Below are positions 23,501-32,969 of a stretch of 64,000 nucleotides of DNA, in pieces (position 1 is the stretch's first letter; each line of letters begins with the position of its first letter). The DNA comes from Urophycis tenuis. Its lineage: Eukaryota > Chordata > Actinopteri > Gadiformes > Phycidae. Under the pieces are notes generated by a model. That model did no database searches. It worked only from the letters and a program-made list of their open reading frames with translations, and was not told the origin of the DNA. Both the position numbers and the translations under genes were made by a program. The stretch covers positions 13,714,622 to 13,778,621 of the forward strand of contig JAXIVH010000001.1 of NCBI GenBank assembly GCA_036785325.1, given 5' to 3'.

Positions 23501-26500
23501 TTGCCCGGACGTGGGTCACCGGGGCCCCCCCCTGGAGCTAGGCCTGGGGGAAGGGCCCGTTGGCGAGCGCCTGGTGGCCGGGTCTACGCCCGCGGGGCCC
23601 GGTCGGGCACAGCCCGAAGGAACGACGCGGGACCCTCTTCCCATGGGTTCACCACCCGTGGGAGGGGCCAAAGGGGTCGGGTGCGATGTGAGCTGGGCGG
23701 CAGCAGGAGGCGGGGACCTGGGCGGTCCGACCCTCAGCTGCAGAAGCTAGCTCTGGGGACGTGGAACGTCACCTCTCTGGCGGGGAAGGAGCCGGAGCTG
23801 GTGTGCGAGGCTGAGAGGTACCGGCTAGATATAGTCGGGCTCACCTCGACACACAGTTTGGGCTCTGGAACCAGCGTCCTTCAGAGGGGTTGGACTCTTT
23901 TCCACTCTGGAGTTGCCCCTGGGGAGAGGCGCCGAGCGGGGGTGGGAATGCTTATCTCCCCCCGGCTTGGTGCCTGTACGTTGGGGTTCACCCCGGTAGA
24001 CGAGAGGGTAGCCTCCCTCCGCCTTCGGGTGGGGGGACGGGTCCTGACTGTCGTTTGTGCTTATGCACCGAACGGCAGTTCAGAGTACCCACCCTTTCTT
24101 GAGTCCTTAGGGGGAGTGTTGGAAAGCGCTCCTTCTGGGGACTCCCTTGTTCTGCTGGGGGACTTCAACGCCCATGTGGGCAATGACAGTGAGACCTGGA
24201 GGGGCGTGATTGGGAGGAACGGCCCCCCTGATCTGAACCCGAGTGGTGTTTTGTTGTTGGACTTCTGTGCTCGTCATGGATTGTCCATAACGAACACCAT
24301 GTTCAAGCATAAGGGTGTCCACATGTGCACTTGGCACCAGGACACCCTAGGCCGCAGTTCGATGATCGACTTTGTAGTTGTATCATCGGACTTGCGGCCG
24401 CATGTCTTGGACACTCGGGTGAAGAGAGGGGCGGAGCTGTCAACTGATCACCACCTGGTGGCGAGTTGGCTCCGATGGCGGGGGAAGATGCCGGTCAGAC
24501 CTGGCAAACCCAAACGTACTGTGAGGGTCTGCTGGGAACGTCTGGCTGAATCTCCTGTCAGAACGAGCTTCAACTCCCACCTCCGGGAGAGCTTCAACCA
24601 TGTCCCGGGGGAGGCGGGGGACATAGAGTCCGAGTGGACCTTGTTCCGTGCCTCCATTGTTGAAGCAGCCGACTGGAGCTGTGGCCGTAAGGTCGTCGGT
24701 GCCTGTCGCGGCGGCAACCCCCGAACCCGCTGGTGGACCCCAGCGGTAAGGGATGCCGTCAAGCTGAAGAAGGAGTCCTACCGGGCCTTTTTGGCCCGTG
24801 GGACTCCTGAGGCAGCTGATGGGTACCGGCGGGCCAAGCGGGGCGCGGCTTCGGCGGTTGCGGAGGCAAAAACTCGGGTGTGGGAGGAGTTTGGTGAGGC
24901 CATGGAGAAGGACTTCCGAACGGCTTCGAGGAGATTCTGGACCACCATCCGGCGTCTCAGGAGGGGGAAGCAGTGCTCTGTCAACACCGTGTACGGTGGG
25001 GACGGGGCGCTGCTGACCTCGACTCGGGACGTTGTGAATCGGTGGGGGGAATACTTCGAAGACCTCCTCAATCCCACCAACACGCCTTCCACTGAGGAAG
25101 CAGGGTCTGGGGACTCGGGGGGGGACTCTCCTATCTCCGGGGCCGAGATCGCCGAGGTGGTTAAAAAGCTCCTCGGTGGCAAGGCCCCGGGGGTGGACGA
25201 GATCCACCCCGAGTTCCTAAAGGCCCTGGATGCTGTGGGGCTGTCTTGGTTGACACGTCTCTGCAGCATCGCGTGGACATCGGGGGCAGTGCCTCTGGAT
25301 TGGCAGACCGGGGTGGTGGTTCCCCTCTTCAAAAAGGGGGACCGGAGGGTGTGCTCCAACTACAGGGGGATCACACTCCTCAGCCTCCCCGGTAAGGTCT
25401 ATTCGGGGGTCCTGGAGAGGAGGGTCCGTGGGATAGTCGAACCTCGGATTCAGGAGGAGCAATGTGGTTTTCGTTCCGGCCGTGGAACTGTGGACCAGCT
25501 CTATACCCTTGGCGCGGTACTCGAGGGTGCATGGGAGTTCGCCCAACCAGTCTACATGTGCTTTGTGGACTTGGAGAAGGCGTTCGACCGTGTCCCTCGG
25601 GGAGCCCTGTGGGGGGTGCTCCGGGAGTATGGGGTACCGGGCCCGCTGTTACGGGCCATCGGGTCCCTGTACTCCCGGTGCCAGAGCTTGGTCCGCATTG
25701 CCGGCAGTAAGTCGAGCCTGTTTCCGGTGAGAGTTGGCCTCCGCCAGGGCTGCCCTTTGTCACCGATTCTGTTCACAACTTTTATGGACAGAATTTCTAG
25801 GCGCAGCCAGGGCGTTGAGGGGTTACGGTTCGGTGGCCTCAGGATTGCGTCACTGCTTTTCGCAGATGATCTTGTCCTGTTGGCTTCATCGGGCCGTGAC
25901 CTTCAGCTCTCACTGGAGCGGTTCGCAGCCGAATGTGAAGCGGCTGGGATGAGGATCAGCACCTCCAAATCCGAGGCCATGGTTCTCGGCCGGAAAAGGG
26001 TGGAGTGCACTCTCCGGGTCGGGGAGGAGATTCTGCCTCAAGTGGAGGAGTTCAAGTATCTCGGGGTCTTGTTCACGAGTGAGGGGAGGATGGAGCGGGA
26101 GATTGACCGACGGATCGGTGCGGCGTCGGCAGTGATGCGGGCTCTGCACCGGTCCGTCATGGTGAAGAAGGAGCTGAGCCTAAAGGCGAAGCTCTCGATT
26201 TACCGGTCAATCTACGTTCCTACCCTCACCTATGGTCACGAGCTGTGGGTAGTGACCGAAAGAACGAGATCGCGAATACAAGCGGCCGAAATGAGTTTCC
26301 TCCGCAGGGTGTCCGGGCTCTCCCTTAGAGATAGGGTGAGAAGCTCGGTCATCCGGGAGGGGCTCAGAGTAGAACCGCTGCTCCTCCGCATCGAGAGGAG
26401 CCAGTTGCGGTGGCTCGGGCATCTAGTGAGGATGCCTCCTGGACGCCTCCCTGGGGAGGTGTTCCGGGCACGTCCCTCCGGGAGGAGGCCCCGGGGAAGA

Positions 26501-29500
26501 CCCAGGACACGTTGGAGGGACTATGTCTCTCGGCTGGCCTGGGAACGCCTCGGGATCCCCCCGGAAGAGCTGGACGAAGTGGCTGGGGAGAGGGAAGTCT
26601 GGGCTTCTCTCCTCAGGCTGCTGCCCCCGCGACCCGACCCCGGATAAGCGGAGGATATGGATGGATGGATGGGTGAATACAGTGAGGAGCATGGCTACCT
26701 GGAAACCAGATGGAAAGATTCAGTTTAGTTGGTAGAACCTGTAATCTTGCTTTTATAACAAATGTCACAATGCTCTCATCCAGGGCAAAGTTCTTAAGCA
26801 CAGCATGTGAGACAGAGTGGTCTGCAGCTGGGAGACATGCAGTCTTCCCTTGAAGTCTCAGCTCAGTCCCTCGTTGCCGCTGCCTTTGTTGTTGCGCCTC
26901 CAAGAGGTGACCTCGAGCATTTCTTAGTGGGAGAAGATGTTGTATTCCACCAACATTCACAGTTGCTTTCACAGAGATGCTGGGGTTGGATATAATTTCC
27001 ACTGAGACCTGCACAGCCTCAGGGTCAGGCCCCGCCCACTCCAGGGTGACATCAGCCCAGCAGCACAGATCGTTCAGATCGGGCCAGTCCGACCACACAC
27101 CGAAACCAGGGGAGCGGCTGTCCAGCTTCCCACTGGGTTTCCTCCTGAAGCCCAGAAAGTTAGGCTCCGCCTCACGTGCCAGTGGGACCTTACGTCTTTT
27201 TAGGTCCAGAAACAGAGAGGCCCGGGCGAGCTCTCTGACATATGGATCGTCGTTATTCAGCATATTTAACAGATGGGACAGTCTCGTAGCAATGTATGTC
27301 CATTCGAAGCTAGGAACACCCAGACCACCCTCCCGCTTACTGTGAAAGATGATGTTGTGTGTTGTGTGTGTATTCAGGCTAGTCCACTGTCTCACATAAT
27401 ATACAGTTTTGTCAGTCAAATCTCGAAGTGATTTTCGTGGAACATGTACATTAGAGAAAAGGTGTTGCACTTTGGCCAGTGCTATTGTTCTTATTGCCTC
27501 CAACTTCATGATGAGTGGCAGGGGTGACAGATTTATACACTCCAGTCTGGTGGAATATTCAGAAATTAATTCATCGACCTGCCACATTGAATTTGTGACC
27601 TAAGTAGGTATACGTTTCATGGCGTGAGTAGACTCTGAGTGGTTTATTGCAGATACTGAACATAGGAATTGTATCTGTTTTAGAGTGATACCAGCGGTTT
27701 CCCCCACTCCGCCTTTCATAGAAAACTGCACATTTTGAATCTTTGACCTCTAATCCTGACCACTCCAAAAAGGAGTCTGTCCTGCAGAGCATGTTGTTAA
27801 TGGTAGCCTCATGGCGGGAGGCAATCTGGACATCGTCTGCATACCCCTGGACAGGGTTGGGGGAGATAACATCACAGGTGACACAGCCACAAAGCCACTT
27901 TAACCACTGATTCAGCGCTAGCACAAAGTTCACTGCGCTCCATGGACAGCCAGTCTTAATGCCCACTTGGAGAGGGATTGGATCTGTGAGCTGTTTGCCA
28001 CAGATAACCTGAATGAATGAACCAGAGTAAACGTCTTTAACAGTGTCAATATAAACCTGAGGCAGATGTATTTCCTCAAGAGCTGTAATCATGACATTAT
28101 GCGCTAAAGTTCCAAAAGCATCACGAAAGTCCAGAAAAACTGCAAAGAACTGGACTCGTGCTTGAAATCATCAATGCCTGTTTTGAGACAAAACACATGT
28201 TCATTCATGCCTTGCCGGCTGATGTAAGCTTTCTGCTTGGGTGATAGAATGTCCATATCCACAAGCCAAGGTAGTATTCGGGCAAGAACACATTTCATGA
28301 ACACCTTATAGATGGTCGGCAGGAGGGAAATGTCTCTCCAGGTAGATGGATTGTCTGGGATATTGTCTTTTTGGGGGATTCTGTGAATGAGAGCCCCTTT
28401 CCATGAATCAGGCACTCTCCTGTTTTCCAAGCAAACATTAAAAATTGATGTTATTTCAGCTGACTGTGTGGCTTTAAGATCTTCATACAGTACATGGTCC
28501 ATGCCACTTGCTCTATGGTTAGGAAGAGTGCGCAGCACAGCCTCCACCTCAGTCTGTGTGAAATGCGCAGTGACAGGGAGATAGACCGGCTCCGTGTGTG
28601 ATACAGCGCCATGCCAGGGTGGTGGTGGGAGTGGGTCATGCATTGACGTTCGCCCTCGGCACTTGCTCTGATAATAAAGCTGCACTTACTCGCAGTTATT
28701 AGGACACGGAGGGGGGTCGGGGTTTTCACTGTTGTTAAGGATAATTTCAATGGCTTTAGATTGTCTGTGTTGCCAGATGTGGCAGAGTGGCTCCACTCAC
28801 TCCTAATTTTTGGTACTTGGGGTGTATTAAATCATTGTGGCTTTCCACCTCTGCTCCCCGCCCACTGTGCGTCATCAATTTTGGCCACGGGGCGGTCCCG
28901 TAATCATTATAGGTGGGTGAGAATCGTTTCAGGTGTGTGTCTTCTCCAGGGCAGATTCTGACTCGGGCAGCGTGGCTTGGTCTGGCGTGGCTGTCGCGGG
29001 GCCTAGTGGAGCGCAGCTTTACTTTTCATACCGGTAATAGTCGGCCAGTTGTTGGGCTGGAGGTTGCAGCTGCGGGAGCACTGCTTCAGCGTGGTGTGCG
29101 TGTGTGGCGGTCCAGTCGCGGCACGGCGTGCGGTGTGTGTGTGTCTCCTCATTTTGCATCCTCAGGTATGTCTCCCGATGGTATTAGTATGGCTGGGCAT
29201 TGATATTATATAGTAGGGTGGCTTATTTATGCTTGGCTTCGCAGTGTTGGCTTATTTGCGGACTGAGGCTGGGAGCGGGGAAGCGTGGCCGTCAAGCCAG
29301 TGCGTAATTGTCCATGCGTTGCGTGGTATCCACTTTCGAAGGTAGGCTGTTTCACCTGTTTACTGCCCTTGTGTACCTGTGCCTTTTCTGGCTGGTTGTA
29401 TGACTCTGCACCTCTGATCTGTTAACAGTTAAAACTGCATCGGTGGTGCGCCCCTCTTGTGCCGGAGGAAAGAAGCCTCCACGTCCTGCCAGTGGCTTAT

Positions 29501-30984
29501 CTGCCGAAGCGGGCCTTTACATCGTTAGGGTCTCTACTGCTGTTCTGTCTGGACTGGTTTTTATTAGCGCCGGTTGCCAGTTTAATCATTGTTAATTTTT
29601 CTTTTCTGTCTTTGCGTGTATGTATAGACTCCTATAGTGTGAGTCCCCATCTCCGTGTTGTATTGCCTAATATTGCTTTTCTTTTTTTTTCTTTGTGGGA
29701 CAGGAGCTGTTGGTGCTGCTGGTGCGAGTGGCTGGCTGATTTGGTGGTGGTCATCCCCCTTCACTTTCCTGTACAATAGTGCACCTGGGTGTCAACAATT
29801 TGTGTGGTTTTTCACGTGTGGTGTAGCAAAAGGAACCCTTCCCCTTTCCCCGTCAGCAAGTCATCTCGCCCGGTGAGCCCTCAATCTCCTGCATCCCTGT
29901 ACTTTAAAAGCAATACAGCAACAATTTTAATGAAAATACGGATTGTGTAATATCGTGTGGATTGTGAGTCATATTGACAACCTGTGCTAAAATATTTTTA
30001 GAGAACCACTTTGTGAGCAATAAATGTATCTTTTTGGGATCACGTCCAGTGCCTGTGTCTCTTTCGAACCTGTGTCCTGTAGTTGACCGTCGACTACTCG
30101 ACTACTACCTGCTCACCTTCCGTTGTTCCCGTCTCATAGTTGTCAGCGCAGGTTGAACTGTCTCGCGGAGGAAACGCAGCTGCGCCTCAATCCAGCTGGA
30201 GGCCAGCACCGGTGTTAAATCCTCCGGGAGCGGCTGCTTCGTCGGGAGTTTTCTTAATATCCGAACAACGAACTTCAGAAGGGGGAAGCCAAAGGGTCTT
30301 CCACGGTGGCTTTCAGTTGTAAACACACCATTCTTGAAAAATATGCCGTTCAGGAGGATCATGAGGCGGATCCAGCTTCCGGGGTCCGCCGATGAAACAA
30401 AATGTTGTTTTTCGTGATGTTTTTCTGTCACCAAACTGCTCCGGAAGGTCCTCTCATGAACTTGAAAGGCCGACCATTGCAGTTCCGTCAGTGGTTTCAC
30501 CAGTTCGGCGAAACCCGTGGAAGCAGCATTTCTGCCCAACACGTGTTTTGGCGTTGGGTCGTGAGCGTGCCATTGTTGTTGGTAAACTCTCCCACTCCGG
30601 AGTGCTTGTTTGTAAGCAACTCTGATCGTTGACACTAAGCACATTGTCCAAAACCGTCTTCCACAAGATCATCGTGCACATGACTACATTAACGGCGGCA
30701 GTTACGACGGGTAACACACACACACACACAGGTTTGACACAACCAGACATATTGATGTCCACAAAAATATACACAAAAAGTAATGGATTTGTGACATGGA
30801 TTTTTATTTTCTCCAATAAAACATTGCACTCTTGTATTAACATAACCCTTTAAATTGATCACAATCATTCAATCGTCAACACTCTACGAAGGCTCTTACC
30901 AAATTCTCTCTTTGGGACAACTTTCTTGCCAGTGGAATAGTTCACGTAGTCCTCAGCGGCTCCAGAGTTTAGAGCCATGTCCAT
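13925..30984 (-). CDS. Type II C-type lectin receptor with two CTLDs (copy A)
   Basis: Ten exons with GT/AG borders and matching phases: 30984-30900, 22553-22473, 17110-17060, 16252-16110, 16011-15905, 15782-15643, 15439-15419, 14501-14377, 14274-14174 and 14102-13925. They total 1032 nt, or 343 aa. Order: about 29-aa cytoplasmic tail, TM helix, short stalk, CTLD 1 (EPN type), a 7-codon link containing CPP, CTLD 2 (QPS type), stop. The family binds sugars in a calcium-dependent way at the cell surface, as in CD209/CLEC4-like immune receptors. Intron 2 holds LINE, MITE and LTR-like repeats; intron 1 (about 8.3 kb) is filled by mobile elements. A start at 31122 would stay in frame and lengthen the tail. 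A donor-like GT at 13929-13928 leaves an additional 3' exon possible. Alternative: two separate single-CTLD genes, but the phases favour one. Confidence 0.75.
14911..15361. repeat. 42-bp VNTR in lectin A intron, about 11 units
   Basis: Units of about 42 bp built on TTAATCACAGTGCAGTCTC then AAAGTAAATGTGTTATATAGCCC, between the CTLD 1 and CTLD 2 exons. Repeats are contiguous with no spacers, so it is not a CRISPR-like array. Confidence 0.95.
15419..15439 (-). CDS. 21-nt micro-exon joining the two CTLDs (copy A only)
   Basis: Bounded by AG (15441-15440) and a strong GTAAGTG donor (15418-15412). Phase 1 on both sides, it adds codons for GICPPAA ahead of the GW that opens CTLD 2. A CP-GW start is typical of CTLDs, which supports the call. 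Skipping it keeps the frame. The matching DNA is deleted in copy B. Confidence 0.55.
15643..16252 (-). CDS. CTLD 1 exons of lectin A (membrane-proximal)
   Basis: Three exons (16252-16110, 16011-15905, 15782-15643). The domain has WIGL, four canonical cysteines (GAC, EDC, NQC, WIC) and the EPN motif of mannose/fucose/GlcNAc-binding CTLDs. The usual WND is WYD, which keeps the calcium-binding Asp. Sequons NNS, NWT and NLT are present. Reading past the donor at 15642 would stop within about 11 codons. Confidence 0.8.
17060..17110 (-). CDS. Stalk exon of lectin A
   Basis: 51 nt, phase 1 to 1, with AG and GTGAGT borders. It encodes FGTSLAEGTGQCRDVI, with one Cys that could form an inter-chain disulfide. 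Identical in copy B (62548-62598). Confidence 0.65.
17428..17884. mobile_element. Non-autonomous hAT-type MITE (copy A)
   Basis: 457 bp with terminal inverted repeats TAGAGCTGTAGT and ACTACAACTCTA, flanked by the 8-bp duplication GCGTCTCA (17420-17427 and 17885-17892). The interior is rich in AAGACCAAGACC-type words. An 8-bp TSD fits hAT. The same insertion is in copy B, so it predates the duplication. Confidence 0.8.
18290..21906 (+). mobile_element. CR1/L2-type LINE, decayed, interrupted by a SINE
   Basis: Begins near AAGATGGCGGCG and ends with an AATAAA(G)-ATTCT tail (about 21880-21906). An apurinic endonuclease frame (18252-19409) has the NARSIGNKIDEL start, ITETWL, GDFNH and SDH motifs and ends in a stop. 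A decayed stretch follows, then reverse transcriptase from 19772 (PKKTT, DFSSAFNT, GSPQGCVLSPLLY) up to the catalytic KFADD, where a SINE interrupts. RT resumes at 20869-21462 (KTKEMIVD, FKFLGVH). It is not intact. The 5' part recurs at the right edge of the window in copy B. Confidence 0.85.
20547..20866 (-). mobile_element. tRNA-derived SINE inserted in the LINE RT
   Basis: On the minus strand: a tRNA-like head with B-box GGTTCGAACCCC, a body with GTGCCCTTGAGCAAGGCACC, a tail TTTCCCTCACGGGATCAAAT and a (TTC)n end. The tail resembles the LINE-type tail at 50330-50366, as expected if LINE machinery mobilised it. I see no clear TSD. Confidence 0.75.
21973..22407 (+). repeat. 435-bp interspersed repeat (LTR-like), copy X
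   Basis: TG...CA-bounded repeat with an AATAAA (22322-22327). An inverted copy lies at 31252-31400 plus 40158-40399, split by a gypsy insertion. It could be a solo LTR, but I find no TSD, so the class is open. Confidence 0.7.
22473..22553 (-). CDS. Transmembrane exon of lectin A
   Basis: 81 nt, phase 1 to 1. It encodes PLKC followed by a hydrophobic run VVVGFGLLCILQATL and NISLRL. A Lys ahead of the helix fits type II topology. Copy B's counterpart would lie beyond the window. Confidence 0.75.
23311..23421 (+). other. Predicted RNA structure in the Rex3-like 5'UTR
   Basis: Nested complementary arms: CCCTCCA (23311-23317) with TGGAGGG (23339-23345) continued by CCAC/GTGG; GTTTGC (23346-23351) with GCAAAC (23416-23421); inside it TGACCCT (23361-23367) with AGGGTCA (23403-23409); inside that GGGGC (23369-23373) with GCCCC (23394-23398). 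Confidence 0.55.
23450..26647 (+). CDS. Rex3-like endonuclease/reverse transcriptase polyprotein
   Basis: Intact 1065-aa frame. After a basic, Gly/Arg-rich N-terminus (about residues 1-100) comes an APE-type endonuclease (about 103-345: LGTWNVTSL, GLTSTHS, GDFNAHVGND, STDHHL). The RT follows (about 560-830: VVVPLFKKGD, NYRGITLL, CGFRSGRGT, FVDLEKAFD, GLRQGCPLSP, LLFADDLVLLAS). The C-terminal region has LTYGHELWV and a WLGHLVRM block. The protein nicks target DNA and copies its own mRNA at the site. No stop or frameshift was seen. The start is the first ATG of the frame downstream of the structured leader and is uncertain. Confidence 0.85.
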   Translation: MAQKTPMMKENFGTEFPLPGRGSPGPPPGARPGGRARWRAPGGRVYARGARSGTARRNDAGPSSHGFTTRGRGQRGRVRCELGGSRRRGPGRSDPQLQKLALGTWNVTSLAGKEPELVCEAERYRLDIVGLTSTHSLGSGTSVLQRGWTLFHSGVAPGERRRAGVGMLISPRLGACTLGFTPVDERVASLRLRVGGRVLTVVCAYAPNGSSEYPPFLESLGGVLESAPSGDSLVLLGDFNAHVGNDSETWRGVIGRNGPPDLNPSGVLLLDFCARHGLSITNTMFKHKGVHMCTWHQDTLGRSSMIDFVVVSSDLRPHVLDTRVKRGAELSTDHHLVASWLRWRGKMPVRPGKPKRTVRVCWERLAESPVRTSFNSHLRESFNHVPGEAGDIESEWTLFRASIVEAADWSCGRKVVGACRGGNPRTRWWTPAVRDAVKLKKESYRAFLARGTPEAADGYRRAKRGAASAVAEAKTRVWEEFGEAMEKDFRTASRRFWTTIRRLRRGKQCSVNTVYGGDGALLTSTRDVVNRWGEYFEDLLNPTNTPSTEEAGSGDSGGDSPISGAEIAEVVKKLLGGKAPGVDEIHPEFLKALDAVGLSWLTRLCSIAWTSGAVPLDWQTGVVVPLFKKGDRRVCSNYRGITLLSLPGKVYSGVLERRVRGIVEPRIQEEQCGFRSGRGTVDQLYTLGAVLEGAWEFAQPVYMCFVDLEKAFDRVPRGALWGVLREYGVPGPLLRAIGSLYSRCQSLVRIAGSKSSLFPVRVGLRQGCPLSPILFTTFMDRISRRSQGVEGLRFGGLRIASLLFADDLVLLASSGRDLQLSLERFAAECEAAGMRISTSKSEAMVLGRKRVECTLRVGEEILPQVEEFKYLGVLFTSEGRMEREIDRRIGAASAVMRALHRSVMVKKELSLKAKLSIYRSIYVPTLTYGHELWVVTERTRSRIQAAEMSFLRRVSGLSLRDRVRSSVIREGLRVEPLLLRIERSQLRWLGHLVRMPPGRLPGEVFRARPSGRRPRGRPRTRWRDYVSRLAWERLGIPPEELDEVAGEREVWASLLRLLPPRPDPG
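28778..30140 (+). other. Unclassified LTR-like segment
   Basis: No convincing coding frame. It starts TGTGGCAGAG, similar to the start of the gypsy LTR at 31401. Near its end are an AATAAA (30019-30024) and a GT-rich stretch, as in an LTR R-U5. No TSD was found, so a solo LTR is only a possibility. Confidence 0.3.
30141..30864. other. No gene recognised
   Basis: Unclassified DNA in lectin A intron 1. A 179-codon minus-strand frame (30644-30105) runs through it but shows no domain I recognise. A short CA run lies at 30717-30731. Confidence 0.35.
30900..30984 (-). CDS. Exon 1 of lectin A (cytoplasmic tail)
   Basis: Encodes MDMALNSGAAEDYVNYSTGK and on to EF, ending in phase 1 at a GTAAGAG donor. 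This matches the phase of the TM exon 8.3 kb downstream. The YVN sequence fits the pYxN motif bound by GRB2-type SH2 domains; no ITIM is present. The frame is open upstream to an ATG at 31122. Confidence 0.65.
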
Positions 30985-31400
30985 AGCCCATGTGTCTTTG
31001 GGTTTGGCAGACCTTCTGAACACTGAAGCAGAAGTACTGCGAGTACTGCTTCTGCTTCCTGGGGTCAGCTGACAGGCTTTCAGGCCCACACAGTCACACT
31101 TTGAAAGAAAGAAACATTTCACAAAGGTCTGCCTGAGAGTGAGAGGGTTAGAGGGAAGGTTCCTCTTCTTATTGCCTTCTCATCACCACTTCCCCTTGTT
31201 GTAACAAGTAAGGGCGTCAGTTTGTTTTAAGAAGTGGTGGGTGATAGTGAGGAGATTGTTGTTGATGCCGAAGAACAAGAAGTGCCAGGAACTCTATATA
31301 GTTTAAGCTGAAGTTGTTTATTGGTCTCGTAGGCCTACGAGGAGAAGCAGAGGATTTCATCGAGCAAGAGATTTGTGCGTGAATCTTCTTCAGTTGCTTG

Positions 31401-32969
31401 TGTGGCAGGATGGACTGGTTTTGGGGATCCAGTCATCCTTACCTTTTGACATGATTGGCTCTCTTATTCCTTCTGCATTGTGATTGGCTCTCATTAACAC
31501 TTTGCTGACCAATCGGGTGCACAGGAAGCCGTTATAGTTTCTCCGTACCCCTAGGCCAGCATGCAACGCTATAGGCTTGTATAGTTGGTGTTCACGAGAT
31601 TTCCGGCTGTGGTGCAGGTACGTGAAGGCCTACTGCAAATGTGTTTTAGTTATTAGCGGCATGTGGCTTACACGGAACTCTCATCTTTTATAGATATCTT
31701 TCCCGTGTTGGGATTTAGCCATCTGACTTCCGGAGTAGTGGACTATTATTCTTTGCATGCCACGCAGTGCTTGCGACTTCGGTGTATCAACATACTGATT
31801 GCTCAGGTAAGTTGTTTTCCTCTTCGGGTTGTGTGGTTATGTTATCAGGGTTGTAGGTTTATTAGTCTATTGTGTGTTTCAGGGATTCAGCAATGAAGGA
31901 TTTACCGGTCTGCCTTGGGACAACTGCTGCTTTGCCTAGCGCTGTTCGCGCACGTCTATTATGCAATTGATGCGCCACCATTACCTTCCAGACTCATCCT
32001 CTTCACGTGGCCATGTTTGCGGCCGATCTAGATCAACTTGCCCTCATACTGTTGTGATCTGCGCATGAATGAATGAATGTTTGTTCTGCCATTCTACTGT
32101 TATCTGGCGTGTGTTGTCCGCCTTTGTCTTATTGCTTATTTGTCAATGGTAATTGTTTCCTTTTATTTTTGTTCGGCTCTTCTGTGCTCCTGGTAGGAGG
32201 CCGTTTGCTTCGCGCAGTGTCCACTTGCTGTGGAGCGTCAGTACTGCCGTCGATTACAGCTTTGTTTCCTTCCGTGTTTGTTTGTTTTATTATTTGTTTG
32301 TGTTTGTCATCCTTGGTCTGTGCGTGTGTGTGTGTGTGTGTGTGTGCATGATCGTGATCCTTATAAATTCTCCTCTCTATCTCTAACCTGTTACCAGGTG
32401 TTGAGTGCGGCGGTGTGGACGGCGTCCTCCAGGTGGTGGGTACCCTTCAGTGTGGACTGTGAGTGTTTGTTTTCCACAGTGTGACCATTGCCGTGTCGTG
32501 TGTGTGTGACTGCGTGGCCGTGCACGTGTGGTTGTAGTGGTTCCCTTGATACTCATACCTAAGTAGCCGGACGTCCACCGGTACGCCTCGGCCCTGCTCC
32601 TGCCTACCCTCTCCTGTGAGTGAATTGTGTGTGTTAGTTCTGTGCTCTTAAGTGTGGTTTTAGTGTATTCCCCGACGACCATGAATTATTGCATTTATCG
32701 GATTGCTGTGATTTTGCGGTGTTGTTAAATACTGTTTGTAGTGACTTGTATCCAGTGTGCAGTGTAATGAATTGCTGACGTCAGCTTGTAGTGTGTAATA
32801 CTTGACTTGCAGTGGAATCAATAAAAGTGTGTTTCTCTGCATGGAACCATGTCTCTGTCCACTCAGTACACGAACCTGAATGCCTAATCTTGAGGGTGTT
32901 AGTGGTAACTTTAAGTTCCCCGGGCTCAACTGGGGTGGCGTTGTCGAACCCTGTACTGCTTCTGCTACA
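31401..32969 (+). repeat. 5' LTR of gypsy 1
   Basis: Starts TGTGGCAGG and ends GCTACA. It holds a perfect CAG/GTAAGT donor (GT at 31807) with an acceptor TTTCAG at 31877-31882, a TG microsatellite (32327-32346) and AATAAA (32819-32824). A TGG-starting primer-binding-site candidate follows at 32973; the tRNA was not assigned. Confidence 0.9.

Larger units (their letters stand above)
23310..26671 (+). mobile_element. Full-length RTE-clade LINE (Rex3-like) nested in the R2-like LINE
   Basis: Bounded by the 10-bp TSD GGTGAATACA (23300-23309 and 26672-26681). It has a structured 5'UTR, one long ORF and a very short 3'UTR ending in GATG tetramers. The single ORF and GATG tail are the basis for the Rex3/RTE call. 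It lies antisense to the host LINE. Confidence 0.85.
22570..28777 (-). mobile_element. Decayed R2-like (restriction-like endonuclease) LINE
   Basis: Minus-strand pieces read as one element: RT N-part 28685-28104, RT with YADDVQIAS 28092-27571, thumb/linker from 27587 to about 26680, then after a nested insertion a zinc-knuckle (H..LNGC) and an endonuclease-like C-terminus 23300-22743 (PDVVVV..., LEVGCTFD). Several frameshifts show it is dead. The 3' end falls about 20 bp from the lectin TM exon. The clade (R2, R4/Rex6, NeSL or HERO) is not resolved. Confidence 0.75.

Noticed and set aside
28778..30140. Solo LTR related to gypsy 1
   Set aside because: Only the first bases and the general layout agree; no TSD or sustained similarity was seen, so it is listed as unclassified.
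30105..30644. 179-codon minus-strand frame
   Set aside because: No recognisable domain or splice context, and it lies between repeats; kept as unclassified DNA.
31663..32682. Several 75-100 codon frames repeated at 38847-39866
   Set aside because: They lie within the two identical LTRs and are not coding.
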